64,000 nucleotides of DNA from JAOEGB01 sp041262585 (GTDB lineage: Bacteria; Actinomycetota; Actinomycetes; Streptosporangiales; Streptosporangiaceae): NCBI RefSeq assembly GCF_041262585.1, contig NZ_JBGCBZ010000007.1, positions 124,001 to 188,000 on the forward strand, written 5' to 3'. Below are positions 40,420-49,177 of the stretch, in pieces (within the stretch, counting starts at the first letter, position 1; each line of letters opens with the position of its first letter). The notes under the pieces were generated by a model that worked only from the letters and a program-made list of their open reading frames with translations, was not told the DNA's origin and ran no database searches. Position numbers and translations under genes: made by a program.

Positions 40420-41594
40420 TGGCCGCCTTCGACCAGGACGCGCTGCCGGACGGGCCGCTGACGGGGCTGCGGGTGCTCGACGTCACCAAGGTGTGGGCCG
40501 GGCCGACGGCCACCGCGCTGCTCGCCGATCTCGGCGCGGACGTGATCCGGGTCGAGATGCCGGGCAACCGGGAAGGGCTGTTCCCGCCCGAGATCCCCGG
40601 CACCGGCCTGGCCTGGTTCCGCCAGACCACGCAGCGCGGCAAACGCAGCCTCGCCCTGGACCTGCGCGCCGAAGGCGCCGCCGACACGCTGCTCGGGCTG
40701 GTCGCGGACGTCGATGTGCTGGTCGAGAACTACCTGCCCGGCACACTCGCGAGACTCGGCCTCGGCTACGCGCGCTGCCGCGAGGTCAACCCCGGCCTGG
40801 TGTACGTGTCGATCTCCGGATTCGGTCAGTACGGCCCGCAGTCGCGCCGCCCCGGCTACGACCCGATCATCCAGGCGGCCTCCGGCTGGATGGCGCTCAA
40901 CGGCGAACCAGGCGGCCGGCCGCTGCGCTCCCCGACGTTCATCGCCGACGACCTGGCCGCCCTCTACGCGGTGATCGGCGCCCTGTCCGCGCTGCGCCAC
41001 CGGGACGCGACCGGAGAGGGCCAGCACGTGGACGTGGCGCTCCTCGACGCGCTGCTCGCCACCAGCGACGGTTACCTCACCCTGGCCGCCGCGGGAGCTC
41101 AGCCCGGACGGCAGGGCGACCAGACCGACATGGTCGTCCCGGCAGGGGTGTTCCGCTGCGCCGACGACGCGTACGTCTACCTGGCCGTCGCGCTCGACAA
41201 GCACTGGCGGCTGTTCGCCCAGGTCATCGACCGGCCTGAGCTGGCCCGCGCCCCCGGCTACGCCACCAACGCCGAACGCGTGGCCAACCGCGAGGCCGTC
41301 AACGCCGTCATCGGCGCGTGGTGTGCGACCAGGACCGCCGACGAGGTCCAGGCTCTGCTGGACGCGCGGGGCCTGACCGCCCAGCGCGTACGGGATCTGG
41401 CGGAGGCGGCGAAAGACCCGCACGTGCTCGAACGCGGCATGTTGTGCGACACGACGCTGTCCAACGGCACGGTGGCCCCCCTCACCGGGCCCGCGATCAA
41501 GTTCTCCCGCACCCCCGCCCGGATCAGGTCGGGCGCCCCCGAACCCGGCGCGCACACCGACGAGATCCTCGCCGATCCCTGGAGGACGCCATGA
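40416..41594 (+). CDS. CaiB/BaiF class III CoA-transferase
   Basis: A 392-residue class III CoA transferase with LTGLRVLDVTKVWAGPTATALLADLGADVIRVE at the N-terminus and VENYLPGTLARLGLGY and ISGFGQYGP signatures. The Asp in FIADDLAALYAVIGAL is the likely CoA-ester-forming residue. The ATG overlaps the thiolase stop. The enzyme would move CoA between two carboxylic acids. Its presence beside a thiolase and acyl-CoA ligase points to CoA-bound intermediates in addition to ACP-bound ones. Confidence 0.92.
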   Translation: MMAAFDQDALPDGPLTGLRVLDVTKVWAGPTATALLADLGADVIRVEMPGNREGLFPPEIPGTGLAWFRQTTQRGKRSLALDLRAEGAADTLLGLVADVDVLVENYLPGTLARLGLGYARCREVNPGLVYVSISGFGQYGPQSRRPGYDPIIQAASGWMALNGEPGGRPLRSPTFIADDLAALYAVIGALSALRHRDATGEGQHVDVALLDALLATSDGYLTLAAAGAQPGRQGDQTDMVVPAGVFRCADDAYVYLAVALDKHWRLFAQVIDRPELARAPGYATNAERVANREAVNAVIGAWCATRTADEVQALLDARGLTAQRVRDLAEAAKDPHVLERGMLCDTTLSNGTVAPLTGPAIKFSRTPARIRSGAPEPGAHTDEILADPWRTP

Positions 41595-42331
41595 CCGACG
41601 ACCGGATGGCACTGGTGACCGGAGCGTCCCGCGGCATCGGCCGCGCCGTGGCGCTGCGCCTGGCCGCCGAAGGCTACGCCATCGCCGGCTGCTCGACCAG
41701 CGACGGCGAGGCCGCCCGCAAGACCCGGGCCGAGGTCGAGTCCATGGGCGTGCCCGCCTGGTTCGCGCCCTGCGACGTGCGTGACGTGACCCAGGTCGAG
41801 GAGTTCGTCAAAGCGGCCGAGACCGCACTCGGCCCGGTGACCGCCCTGGTCAACAACGCGGGCATCACCCGCGACCGGCCAGCGGTGCTCATGTCGCCGC
41901 AGGAGTGGGGCGACGTCGTCGACACCAACCTCACCGGAACCTGGAACACCTGCCACGTCGTCGCCTATCGCATGCTGAAGCGCAAGACCGGTTCGATCGT
42001 CAACCTGTCGTCCATCGCCGGTGTGTACGGCAACGCGGGCCAGACCAACTACGCCGCGACCAAGGCCGGGATCGTCGGCCTCAGCAGGTCGCTGGCCAAG
42101 GAGGTCGCCCGCTACGGGATCCGGGTCAACGTGGTCGCCCCCGGGTTCATCGACACCGACATGACCGCCGAGCTCGGCGAGAAACAGCGCACGCAGGCCC
42201 TCGGCCGGATCCCGCTCGGCCGGTTCGGCGACCCCGCCGACGTCGCCGATCTGGTCGCGTTCCTGCTGTCCGGCCGCGCCGCGTACATCACCGGCCAGGT
42301 CGTGCAGGTCGACGGCGGGATGGTCCTGTGA
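41591..42331 (+). CDS. 3-oxoacyl-ACP reductase (FabG-like SDR)
   Basis: A 246-residue short-chain dehydrogenase with TGxxxGIG cofactor loop (TGASRGIG), NNAG in LVNNAGITRD, the catalytic Ser in IVNLSSIAG, YAATKAG with Tyr and Lys, and a C-terminal DGGM. It is typical of FabG-type ketoreductases in type II PKS and fatty-acid systems. With the dehydratase, ACP and ketosynthases downstream it would complete a chain-building set. All neighbours overlap by 4 nt. Confidence 0.93.
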   Translation: MTDDRMALVTGASRGIGRAVALRLAAEGYAIAGCSTSDGEAARKTRAEVESMGVPAWFAPCDVRDVTQVEEFVKAAETALGPVTALVNNAGITRDRPAVLMSPQEWGDVVDTNLTGTWNTCHVVAYRMLKRKTGSIVNLSSIAGVYGNAGQTNYAATKAGIVGLSRSLAKEVARYGIRVNVVAPGFIDTDMTAELGEKQRTQALGRIPLGRFGDPADVADLVAFLLSGRAAYITGQVVQVDGGMVL

Positions 42332-43233
42332 GCACGGCGACACCGCTGCGCGCGATCGACAGCGCCGAGGTGACCGAGGGCACGGTCCGCGCCGTGAAGA
42401 AGGTCGCGGCCGACGACCCCTACATGCCGGGCCACTTCCCCGAGCTCACCGTCTATCCGGGCGTGTTCACGCTGGAAAGCGTCCAGCAGGCCGTGGCCGA
42501 GGCCGTCGGTCCCGTACGGCTGGCCAGACTGCGCTCGGCCCGGTTCCTGGCGCCGCTGCTGGCGGGCGACAGCCTGGTCGTCGAGGCGGCGATCGAGCGT
42601 GCGGACGACGGGCTCGAGGTGAGGGCGCGCTGCGCCGACGGGACAGGTCGGACGACCGCCAAGGTCAGCGCCCGCTACGAGCAGGGCTCCAGGGCCGCGA
42701 CGGACGCGACGGCCGCTACGGGCGTGGGGGACCGGCTCGACAGTCACCGGCCCCGGTCCGGGGAGCTCCGTATCGACCACGATGCGATCCGGGCGATCCT
42801 CCCGCACCGGCACCCGATGATCCTGCTGGACCGGATCGAGCACGCGGCGCCCGGGGAGCGTCTGGAGGCCGTCAAGGCGGTCAGCGGCTGCGAGCCCTGT
42901 TACCGGGGCGACCAGCCCGGCAGCGAGTACCCCGCCAGCCTGCTCCTCGAGTCGTTCGGGCAGGCCGCGGCCGTGCTGTGGCTCCTGGGAGCCACGGAGT
43001 CCGGGCTGCCCATGTTCACCGCCGCCAAGGACGTCGTGTTCGAACGGCCGGTCCTGCCGGGCGACGTCGTGCGTCATCTGGTCCGGCTCGACCAGGTGGT
43101 GGACGGTGCGGCCTTCGCGAGCGGGGAGAGCTTCGTCGGTGCGGACCGCGTCGCCGTCGTCACCTCGATGATGGCGGTCGTCCGCCCGGCGCTGACCCTA
43201 ACCAACGGCAACGGAAGGAACCATCATGAGTGA
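42328..43233 (+). CDS. Double-hotdog 3-hydroxyacyl-ACP dehydratase (FabZ-like fusion)
   Basis: A 301-residue fusion of two FabZ-like hotdog units. The first (about 1-130) has GHFPELTVYPGVFTLESVQQAV, with both the catalytic His and Glu. The second (about 150-290) has ILPHRHPMILLDRIE and YPASLLLESFGQAA, but the segment equal to GHFP reads GDQP, so the His is lost. Activity therefore probably resides in the first half. Such fusions are known in dehydratases of polyene-forming type II PKS and polyunsaturated systems. It overlaps the following ACP by 8 bp. Confidence 0.87.
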   Translation: MSTATPLRAIDSAEVTEGTVRAVKKVAADDPYMPGHFPELTVYPGVFTLESVQQAVAEAVGPVRLARLRSARFLAPLLAGDSLVVEAAIERADDGLEVRARCADGTGRTTAKVSARYEQGSRAATDATAATGVGDRLDSHRPRSGELRIDHDAIRAILPHRHPMILLDRIEHAAPGERLEAVKAVSGCEPCYRGDQPGSEYPASLLLESFGQAAAVLWLLGATESGLPMFTAAKDVVFERPVLPGDVVRHLVRLDQVVDGAAFASGESFVGADRVAVVTSMMAVVRPALTLTNGNGRNHHE

Positions 43234-43480
43234 CCACACCGAACACCTGGAAGAGCTGCGCGAGATCGTCGCCGAGGTGCTGGAACTCGAACCCGAGGAG
43301 GTCGCCGACGCGGCCGACTTCGTCGACGAGTACGACGCCGACTCGCTGCGCGCGATCGAGATCCTCGCCCGGATCGAGAAGAAGTACAAAGTGGACATTC
43401 CGCAGTCCGAGCTGAACGACATGCGGTCGCTCAAGGCCGTCTACACCGTGGTGGCCCGTTACGCCGGATGGCGGGACTGA
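43226..43480 (+). CDS. Acyl carrier protein of the type II PKS-like set
   Basis: An 84-residue ACP with the modification site YDADSLRAIEIL (Ser40). It has AAGGAACC upstream as ribosome site. Position directly before four ketosynthase-family genes marks it as their chain carrier. It is distinct from the FAAL-linked ACP at 26731, which has GYHS at the same site. Confidence 0.95.
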   Translation: MSDHTEHLEELREIVAEVLELEPEEVADAADFVDEYDADSLRAIEILARIEKKYKVDIPQSELNDMRSLKAVYTVVARYAGWRD

Positions 43481-44685
43481 CCTTGCGCGCCCGTGTGGTG
43501 GTGACGGGCCTCGGGCCGGTGTCCAGCATCGGCATCGGGGTCACGGCCTTCCGCGCCGCCCTCAGGGAGGGCCGGTCCGGGATCTCGCCGATCGAGAGTT
43601 TCGACGCCGAGGGGTTCCCCTACCGCGACGCGGGCGAGGTCAAGGACTTCCGCCCGGAGACCTACCTCACCCGCCTCAGCCCCGCGGCCTGGGGCAGGTC
43701 GGCACAGCTCGCCGCGGCCGCCGCCAGGCTGGCCGCGGCCGACGCGGGGCTGCCGGACGACGCGTGCGCGGACGCGGGAGTCGTCATCGGCACGACGAGT
43801 GGCGAGTCGCAGGTCGTCGAATCGCTCGTGGCGCAGCAGGTCGCGGGCGGCTTCGCGGCGATGGACCCGGGCACCCTGCGGCAGTTCCCCGCCGAACGGC
43901 TGGCCGCCGGAGTCGCCACGGAGCTAGGCCTCGCCGGCGAGGTGCTCACGCTCGCCACGGCCTGCTCGGCCAGCAACTACGCCATCGGGTACGCCTTCGA
44001 CTGCGTCGCGCGCGGGGACGCCGACCTGATGTTCGCCGGGGGCGCCGACTCGGTGTGCCGATGGGCGCAGGCCGGATTCCACCGCCTCGGCGCGCTCACC
44101 GAGGGCGCCTGCCGCCCGTTCGACAAGGGGCGGGCCGGGATCATCACCGGCGAGGGCGGCGCCGTGCTGCTGCTGGAGAACGCCGACCACGCCCGGGCCC
44201 GCGGCGCCCGCGTCTACGCCGAGGTCCTCGGCTACGGCGTCAACTGCGACGCCCGGCACATGGTCGCCCCCGACGAGGACAGCATCGCCGCGTGCATGCG
44301 CATGGCGCACGAGGACGCCGACGTGAAAGCCGACGAGATCGACTACATCTGCGCGCACGGGACCGGCACCCCGGCCAACGACCTGGTCGAGGCCCGTGCC
44401 GTACGGCAGGTGTTCGGCGAGCGGATTCCCCCCGTCAGCTCGATCAAGTCGATGCTCGGCCACACCATGGGCGCCGCCAGCGGCTTCGGCGCGATCGCGA
44501 CCACGCTGGCCATCGCCGACGGATTCCTGCCGCCCACGATCAACTGGACCACCCAGGACGACGAACTGCCCTGGATCGACCCGGTGCCCAACGTGGCCCG
44601 GCCCGCCACCGTGCGCGTCGCCCAGAACGACGGTTTCGCCTTCGGTGGCAACAACGCCATCACCGTCTTCGGAGCCGCCCGATGA
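43468..44685 (+). CDS. Ketosynthase alpha 1, active-site triad intact
   Basis: A 405-residue KAS II-type beta-ketoacyl synthase. The nucleophile is Cys166 in ATACSASNY; the decarboxylation histidines are in AHGTGTPAND and SMLGHTMGAASG. It would condense malonyl-ACP units onto a growing chain. No malonyl transferase gene is in the window, so the housekeeping FabD must supply ACP. It is followed directly by a degenerate partner, the KSalpha/KSbeta order of type II PKS. Confidence 0.94.
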   Translation: MAGLTLRARVVVTGLGPVSSIGIGVTAFRAALREGRSGISPIESFDAEGFPYRDAGEVKDFRPETYLTRLSPAAWGRSAQLAAAAARLAAADAGLPDDACADAGVVIGTTSGESQVVESLVAQQVAGGFAAMDPGTLRQFPAERLAAGVATELGLAGEVLTLATACSASNYAIGYAFDCVARGDADLMFAGGADSVCRWAQAGFHRLGALTEGACRPFDKGRAGIITGEGGAVLLLENADHARARGARVYAEVLGYGVNCDARHMVAPDEDSIAACMRMAHEDADVKADEIDYICAHGTGTPANDLVEARAVRQVFGERIPPVSSIKSMLGHTMGAASGFGAIATTLAIADGFLPPTINWTTQDDELPWIDPVPNVARPATVRVAQNDGFAFGGNNAITVFGAAR

Positions 44686-45674
44686 TGATCACCGGTCGTG
44701 CCGTGCTGGCTCCCGCCGGCGATGCCGACGCGACCCCCCTTTACGACGATCTGCCCGTCCACAGCGCCCCCGTGCTCGCCGGCTTCAGCGTGCGCGAGCG
44801 GCTCGGCCGCAAAGGGACCAGCACGTTCGACCGGGCCACCGCGCTCGCCGTGGTCGCCTGCGGCGAGGCCCTGCGCGACGCCGGCGTCGACCTCACCACC
44901 GTCGACCCCGCCCGAGTCGGCCTGGTCCTCGGGACCACGGTCGGCAGCCTCGCCTCGACCATGGACTTCTCCAGGGAGACCCTGGTCCAGGACAAACCGT
45001 ACCTGGTCAACCCCATGCAGTTCCCGAACACCGTGATGAACTGCGCCGCCGGCCAGTCCGCCATCTGGTACGGCCTCCGCGGCGTCAACGCCACCGTCGC
45101 CGGCGGACCGATCGCCTTCCTCCAGGCGATGAGGTACGCCGTACGAGCCATCGAGAAGTCCCAGGCCGACACGGTCCTCGTCGGCGCGGTCGAGGAATTC
45201 ACCCCGCACACCGCCTGGTCGTCGGCGCTGAGCGGGACGGTGACGGCGGGGGAGGCCGCCACCGTGTTCGTCCTCCGCCGCGCGGTCACCGGCATGGCCG
45301 AGGTCCTCGCCACCGCCGCGGGTTTCACCCCCGCGGACGGCGCCGACGCCCTCCCCGGCTGCGTACGGCGAGCCCTGGCGCAGGCGGGGGCCTCGCCGGA
45401 GCGGGTCTGGGCCATGGCCACCGGCGATCACCCCAGCGATCCACAGGGTGACGACGGCGAAGCCGGCGCGGTCGAGGCGGCGCTCGGTCGCCGCCCCCTC
45501 GACCTCAGCCCGCGCGGCCGTTACGGCGACTGCGGCGCGGCGGCCGGCGGCCTGGCCCTGGCCGCGGTCCTCGACCGGCGCGCCGACGCCCCCGCGGACG
45601 CCGTCGCCGTCGTGACCGGCCGAGCCCGCGACGGCGCGGTCGCGGCGGCCGTGATCCGGACGGTGCCGGAATGA
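44682..45674 (+). CDS. Ketosynthase-like chain-length-factor partner 1 (degenerate)
   Basis: A 330-residue ketosynthase-fold protein. Its FPNTVMNCAAGQSAIWYGLRG stretch is typical of non-catalytic partners. At the nucleophile site the sequence reads TVAGGPIAF, so Cys is Pro. The HGTGT and GH..G histidines are also absent (RYGDCGAAAGG at the second). It probably pairs with the preceding KS as a chain-length factor, setting the length of the product. The ATG overlaps the KS stop. Confidence 0.85.
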   Translation: MMITGRAVLAPAGDADATPLYDDLPVHSAPVLAGFSVRERLGRKGTSTFDRATALAVVACGEALRDAGVDLTTVDPARVGLVLGTTVGSLASTMDFSRETLVQDKPYLVNPMQFPNTVMNCAAGQSAIWYGLRGVNATVAGGPIAFLQAMRYAVRAIEKSQADTVLVGAVEEFTPHTAWSSALSGTVTAGEAATVFVLRRAVTGMAEVLATAAGFTPADGADALPGCVRRALAQAGASPERVWAMATGDHPSDPQGDDGEAGAVEAALGRRPLDLSPRGRYGDCGAAAGGLALAAVLDRRADAPADAVAVVTGRARDGAVAAAVIRTVPE

Positions 45675-46759
45675 GTGTGCGTGTCGCGGCCACTGCCGTA
45701 CGGACCTGCTTCGGGGACGGGCCGAGCACGTTCGCGGCCCTGTCGCGGGGCGCGTGCGGGGCTGCCCCGTTGCGGCTGTACGACCCGGCGGAGACCCGTG
45801 TCACCCATGGCTACGAGATCGAGGGCGGGCCACGGCTGTTCCGGGCGAGCCGGTGGCTGACCACGTGCGTCGACGAAGCGCTCGCCGAGGCCGGGATCGA
45901 CCGATCTCAGCAGCGGGTGGTCGTCCTGGCGGGGACGGGGCTGCGAGAGCTGTCCGCCGTCGAGGCGTTCGCGACCGGCGGCGCCGGGGCGGAGGGCTTC
46001 CCGGCGGAGCGGCTGCACTTCGGTCCGGCCCTGACGCTGGCGGGGGCGTGCAGCGCGGGCGGGCACGCCTTGGCGCTCGCGCAGGATCTGCTCGAACTGG
46101 GGGAGGCGGACGCCGTGGTGGCGGCCGGCGCCGACGCCATGACGGCGTCCATGCTGGCCATGATCGGCCGGGTCGCGGCGGAACCGACGACCCGGGTCCG
46201 CCCCTTCGACCGGAACCGCACGGGTGTGCTGCTCGGAGAGGGCGCGGCGGCCGTCGTGCTGGTGCCGGACGCCCACACCACCGGGGCCCCGGGCCCGCGC
46301 GTGCTGGCGACGGGGCTGTCGTGCGACGCGGGACACGAGACCGCTCCGGACCGGGCCGGAATCCTGCGGGCCATGCGCGACGCCTTCGCCCGCGCCGGAC
46401 GCGCTCCCGGCGAAGTGGACCTGGTCGTCGCGCACGGCACCGGCACCGAGCTGAACGACCCGGTCGAGGCGCTGGCGCTGACCGAGCTGATGGCCGGACA
46501 CGCGCCGCTCGTCACGGCGATCAAGGGCGCGGTCGGGCACACTTCCGGCGGATCGGCGCTGCTCAGCCTCGTCATGGCGACGTACTGCATGGAATCCGGC
46601 GTCGTGCCGCACATCGTCGGCCTGCGCGACCCGCTGCCGGAGGCGGCGGCCCTCAACCTGGTCCGCGACCGGCCCGTCGCCGCGCGGCCGCGCCTGGTCC
46701 AGATCGACGGTTTCGGCTTCGGCGGGGTCAACGCCGTCACCCTCCTGGAGGCGACGTGA
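45671..46759 (+). CDS. Ketosynthase alpha 2, active-site triad intact
   Basis: A 362-residue ketosynthase, shorter than KS alpha 1. The Cys is in LAGACSAGGHA, and the two histidines are in AHGTGTELND and GAVGHTSGGSA, so it should be catalytically competent. It differs clearly from KS alpha 1, so it is not a recent duplicate. It is followed by its own degenerate partner, giving a second alpha/beta pair. It could start the chain, act at a different chain length, or perform an esterification-like step. Confidence 0.92.
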   Translation: MSVRVAATAVRTCFGDGPSTFAALSRGACGAAPLRLYDPAETRVTHGYEIEGGPRLFRASRWLTTCVDEALAEAGIDRSQQRVVVLAGTGLRELSAVEAFATGGAGAEGFPAERLHFGPALTLAGACSAGGHALALAQDLLELGEADAVVAAGADAMTASMLAMIGRVAAEPTTRVRPFDRNRTGVLLGEGAAAVVLVPDAHTTGAPGPRVLATGLSCDAGHETAPDRAGILRAMRDAFARAGRAPGEVDLVVAHGTGTELNDPVEALALTELMAGHAPLVTAIKGAVGHTSGGSALLSLVMATYCMESGVVPHIVGLRDPLPEAAALNLVRDRPVAARPRLVQIDGFGFGGVNAVTLLEAT

Positions 46760-47562
46760 TCGAACTGGACGTGCACGCCGCCGTCGCCGGCTCCGCGGAC
46801 GTCGATCCGGCGGCGATGCTCGGCCGCAAGGGCCTGTTCGGCAAGGACCGCGCGACCCTGCTGGCGCTCTGCGCCGTCCACGAGGCGCTGGACCTGCCGC
46901 CGAAGACCCCCCGCTCGCCGGCCGAACCCGACCCCGGCGTCGCGGTCGTCGTCAGCTCGAACCTCGGAAACGTGGGGGTCGTCAGCGAAATCGCCCGCGG
47001 CCTGCGCGCCGACGGCGTCCGATCGGTCAGCCCGATGCTCGCGCCGGGCGCCTCCAGCAACGTCATCGCGGGGGCCATCGCCATCTGGTTCCGCTTCGGC
47101 GGCCCCAACCTCACGGTGTGCTCAGGCGCCGGCGCCGGGTTCGACGCGATCTGGCTCGCGGGCGCCCTGCTTCAGCGGGGCCGGGCCCGGCGGGCCGTCG
47201 TCGTCGGCGTCGAGCCCGACGACGAGGACGCGCAGGCGTTGCACAGCCTGCGCCACGCCGGACCCGCCGAGAAGCTGACCGGCGGCGCGGCGTGCCTGAT
47301 CCTCTCGGCGGGCGCAGGCACATCCGCGGCGGCCGCCACCGTCACGTTGCGGGACTACGGGTCGCCCCCGGCGTCCCCTGCCGTGGACGCTGCCGCGGAT
47401 GTTCACCCCGACACGCCGGCGGACAGCGCGCGTTACGGCGCGGCGGGCGTCTTCGCGGTGTGCGCGGCGGTGGCCGACGTCAGGGCGGGCGGGCCGCCCA
47501 GGGACCTGTCCTGCGGGGACGCCGCCGACGGATACCGCACGCTCCGCGTGGGCGGGTCATGA
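46756..47562 (+). CDS. Ketosynthase-like partner 2, truncated and degenerate
   Basis: A 268-residue protein with only the N-terminal half of a ketosynthase fold well kept. In NLTVCSGAGAGFDAI the catalytic Cys position is Ala by alignment to KS alpha 1, though a Cys occurs three residues earlier. The HGTGT region is missing. GTG start, overlapping the KS alpha 2 stop. It is best explained as the beta partner of KS alpha 2. Confidence 0.8.
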   Translation: MIELDVHAAVAGSADVDPAAMLGRKGLFGKDRATLLALCAVHEALDLPPKTPRSPAEPDPGVAVVVSSNLGNVGVVSEIARGLRADGVRSVSPMLAPGASSNVIAGAIAIWFRFGGPNLTVCSGAGAGFDAIWLAGALLQRGRARRAVVVGVEPDDEDAQALHSLRHAGPAEKLTGGAACLILSAGAGTSAAAATVTLRDYGSPPASPAVDAAADVHPDTPADSARYGAAGVFAVCAAVADVRAGGPPRDLSCGDAADGYRTLRVGGS

Positions 47563-48326
47563 CGACGACGCACCAGCTCACGCCCGGCTCGCCCGGCGGC
47601 CGGACCGTCATCCTCGTCCACGGGATGGAGGACAACTGGCGGTCGTGGCTGCCGCTCGCCCGGCACCTCGATCCGGCGTGGCGGGTGCACGCGCTCGAAC
47701 TGCCGTGGAACGCCGGGTCGGACCACGCGTGGCGTCGCCACGGAAGTCCGGGGGCCGTGCTCGGCGAGCTGCTCGGGACCGCCGAGGCCCGGCGGGCGTT
47801 CCCGCACGTCGACCTGCTCGTAGGACACTCCATGGGGTCCAGCGCGGTGCTCGAGCTGCTCACCGAGGTCACCATCCCGGCCATGCTGATCGCGCCGTTC
47901 TACTGCCCGCCCGAGATGGCCGTCACCTGGTCGGTCTTCGACCGGGCGCGGGCCGACTTCTCGCGCATCATCGACCAGAGCCTCGAACTGCGGCTCTCCC
48001 GGCGGCTCAGCCGGGTCGAGCCGGACGTGGGCGAGGCCATGCTGGCGAAGATCCGCGACCGGATCGGGCCGATCGGCTTCATGGCGATGTTCGAGGCGTT
48101 CCTGCACACGGCACGGCTCGACCTGGGAGCCGTGACCGGGCCGGCACTCGTGCTCGCGGGGGATCGCGACCACGCGATGGGGCCGGCCCGCGCCGCCGCG
48201 CTGCGCCGGGAGCTGCCGCACGCCGAGTTCGTCGTGGAGCCCGGCTTCGGCCATTTCCTGCACGTACGGCATGCCGAGGTGGCCGCGGCCCATCTCCGCG
48301 CCTTTCTGAAAGAGGTGACCTCATGA
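47559..48326 (+). CDS. Alpha/beta hydrolase
   Basis: A 255-residue alpha/beta hydrolase with VILVHGMEDNWRSW (oxyanion loop), GHSMGSSAV (nucleophile elbow), LAGDRDH (acid region) and PGFGHFLHV (catalytic His). It may release the chain from the ACP or CoA, or hydrolyse or cyclise an intermediate. It is coupled to both neighbours by 4-nt overlaps. Confidence 0.88.
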   Translation: MTTTHQLTPGSPGGRTVILVHGMEDNWRSWLPLARHLDPAWRVHALELPWNAGSDHAWRRHGSPGAVLGELLGTAEARRAFPHVDLLVGHSMGSSAVLELLTEVTIPAMLIAPFYCPPEMAVTWSVFDRARADFSRIIDQSLELRLSRRLSRVEPDVGEAMLAKIRDRIGPIGFMAMFEAFLHTARLDLGAVTGPALVLAGDRDHAMGPARAAALRRELPHAEFVVEPGFGHFLHVRHAEVAAAHLRAFLKEVTS

Positions 48327-49177
48327 CCGCCATGCTCATCCCGGGGCTCGGCCGCCCAGGGTACGAAGGTGCGAATATCCGGACCTGGGTTGGATTCAAG
48401 CACTTTGACTACCTGGTCGAGGAAGCCGTCCTGCACTGGTTCCGCGACCGCGGGCTCGGCCCGGCCCGGCTCTACCACGATCGCGGTCTCGGCCTGGAGC
48501 TCGTCGACTGCTCGATGCTACTCCCGGCCGTGCTGGACGTGGACGACGTCGTCTCGGCCGAGGTGTCGCAGACCAAACCGGGGCGTTTCGCCGTACGACT
48601 GTCAACCACCCGCGACGGCGGCACCGTGTCCGTCTGCCGGGCCAAGGCGACGGTGGCGCTCGTCCGCGAGGCCGGCGCGCCGGCCGCCGCCCCGCCGCCC
48701 GCGGAGCTCGCGGACCTGGTCACCGAACCCACCACGGGAGCCGAGGCCCGGCCCGGCGCCGGGTTCTCCTGGTCCTACCGGGTCCCCTACTTCCACTGCC
48801 ACTTCTCCGACCGCGTCGCCCACTCGGCGTACGCGCGGACCCTGGAGGACACCGTGGACCGCTTCCTCTACGACCGCGGCATCGGCGTCGGACGCCTGCT
48901 CGCCGAGCGCGGCTGGATCCCCGTCGTGTCCCGCTCGCGGATCACGATGCTCGCCGACGCGCACCTGGACGACACCATGACCGTCACCTTCTCGGCCGGC
49001 GACATCATCGGGGGCGTCACCTTCGACGGGCGAATGGACTGCTACGCCCAGCGTGGCGACGACCCGCCCCGGCACGTGGCGACCGCCACGATCCTGCACG
49101 GGTACGCGATCAGCCGCGGGCCGGACGCCGGCACCCTCGCCACGCTCGACGACGACGTGCTGAAGGCGCTCCAGTGA
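48323..49177 (+). CDS. Double-hotdog acyl thioesterase-like protein
   Basis: A 284-residue protein with two hotdog-like halves. The first starts at FKHFDYLVEEAVLHWFRDRGLG. The second starts at YRVPYFHCHFSDRVAHSAYARTLEDTVDRF, with later WIPVVSRSRITMLADAHLDDTMTV. These match 4-hydroxybenzoyl-CoA thioesterase-type acyl-CoA or acyl-ACP thioesterases or thioester-binding proteins. It may hydrolyse the CoA thioesters handled by this operon. The exact role is unclear. Confidence 0.75.
   Translation: MTAMLIPGLGRPGYEGANIRTWVGFKHFDYLVEEAVLHWFRDRGLGPARLYHDRGLGLELVDCSMLLPAVLDVDDVVSAEVSQTKPGRFAVRLSTTRDGGTVSVCRAKATVALVREAGAPAAAPPPAELADLVTEPTTGAEARPGAGFSWSYRVPYFHCHFSDRVAHSAYARTLEDTVDRFLYDRGIGVGRLLAERGWIPVVSRSRITMLADAHLDDTMTVTFSAGDIIGGVTFDGRMDCYAQRGDDPPRHVATATILHGYAISRGPDAGTLATLDDDVLKALQ

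Noticed and set aside
44682..45674. Cys in VMNCAAGQ of KS partner 1 as nucleophile
   Set aside because: Alignment of the following GVNATVAGGP stretch with GPSLTLATAC of KS alpha 1 places Pro at the nucleophile site. The Cys belongs to an upstream helix.
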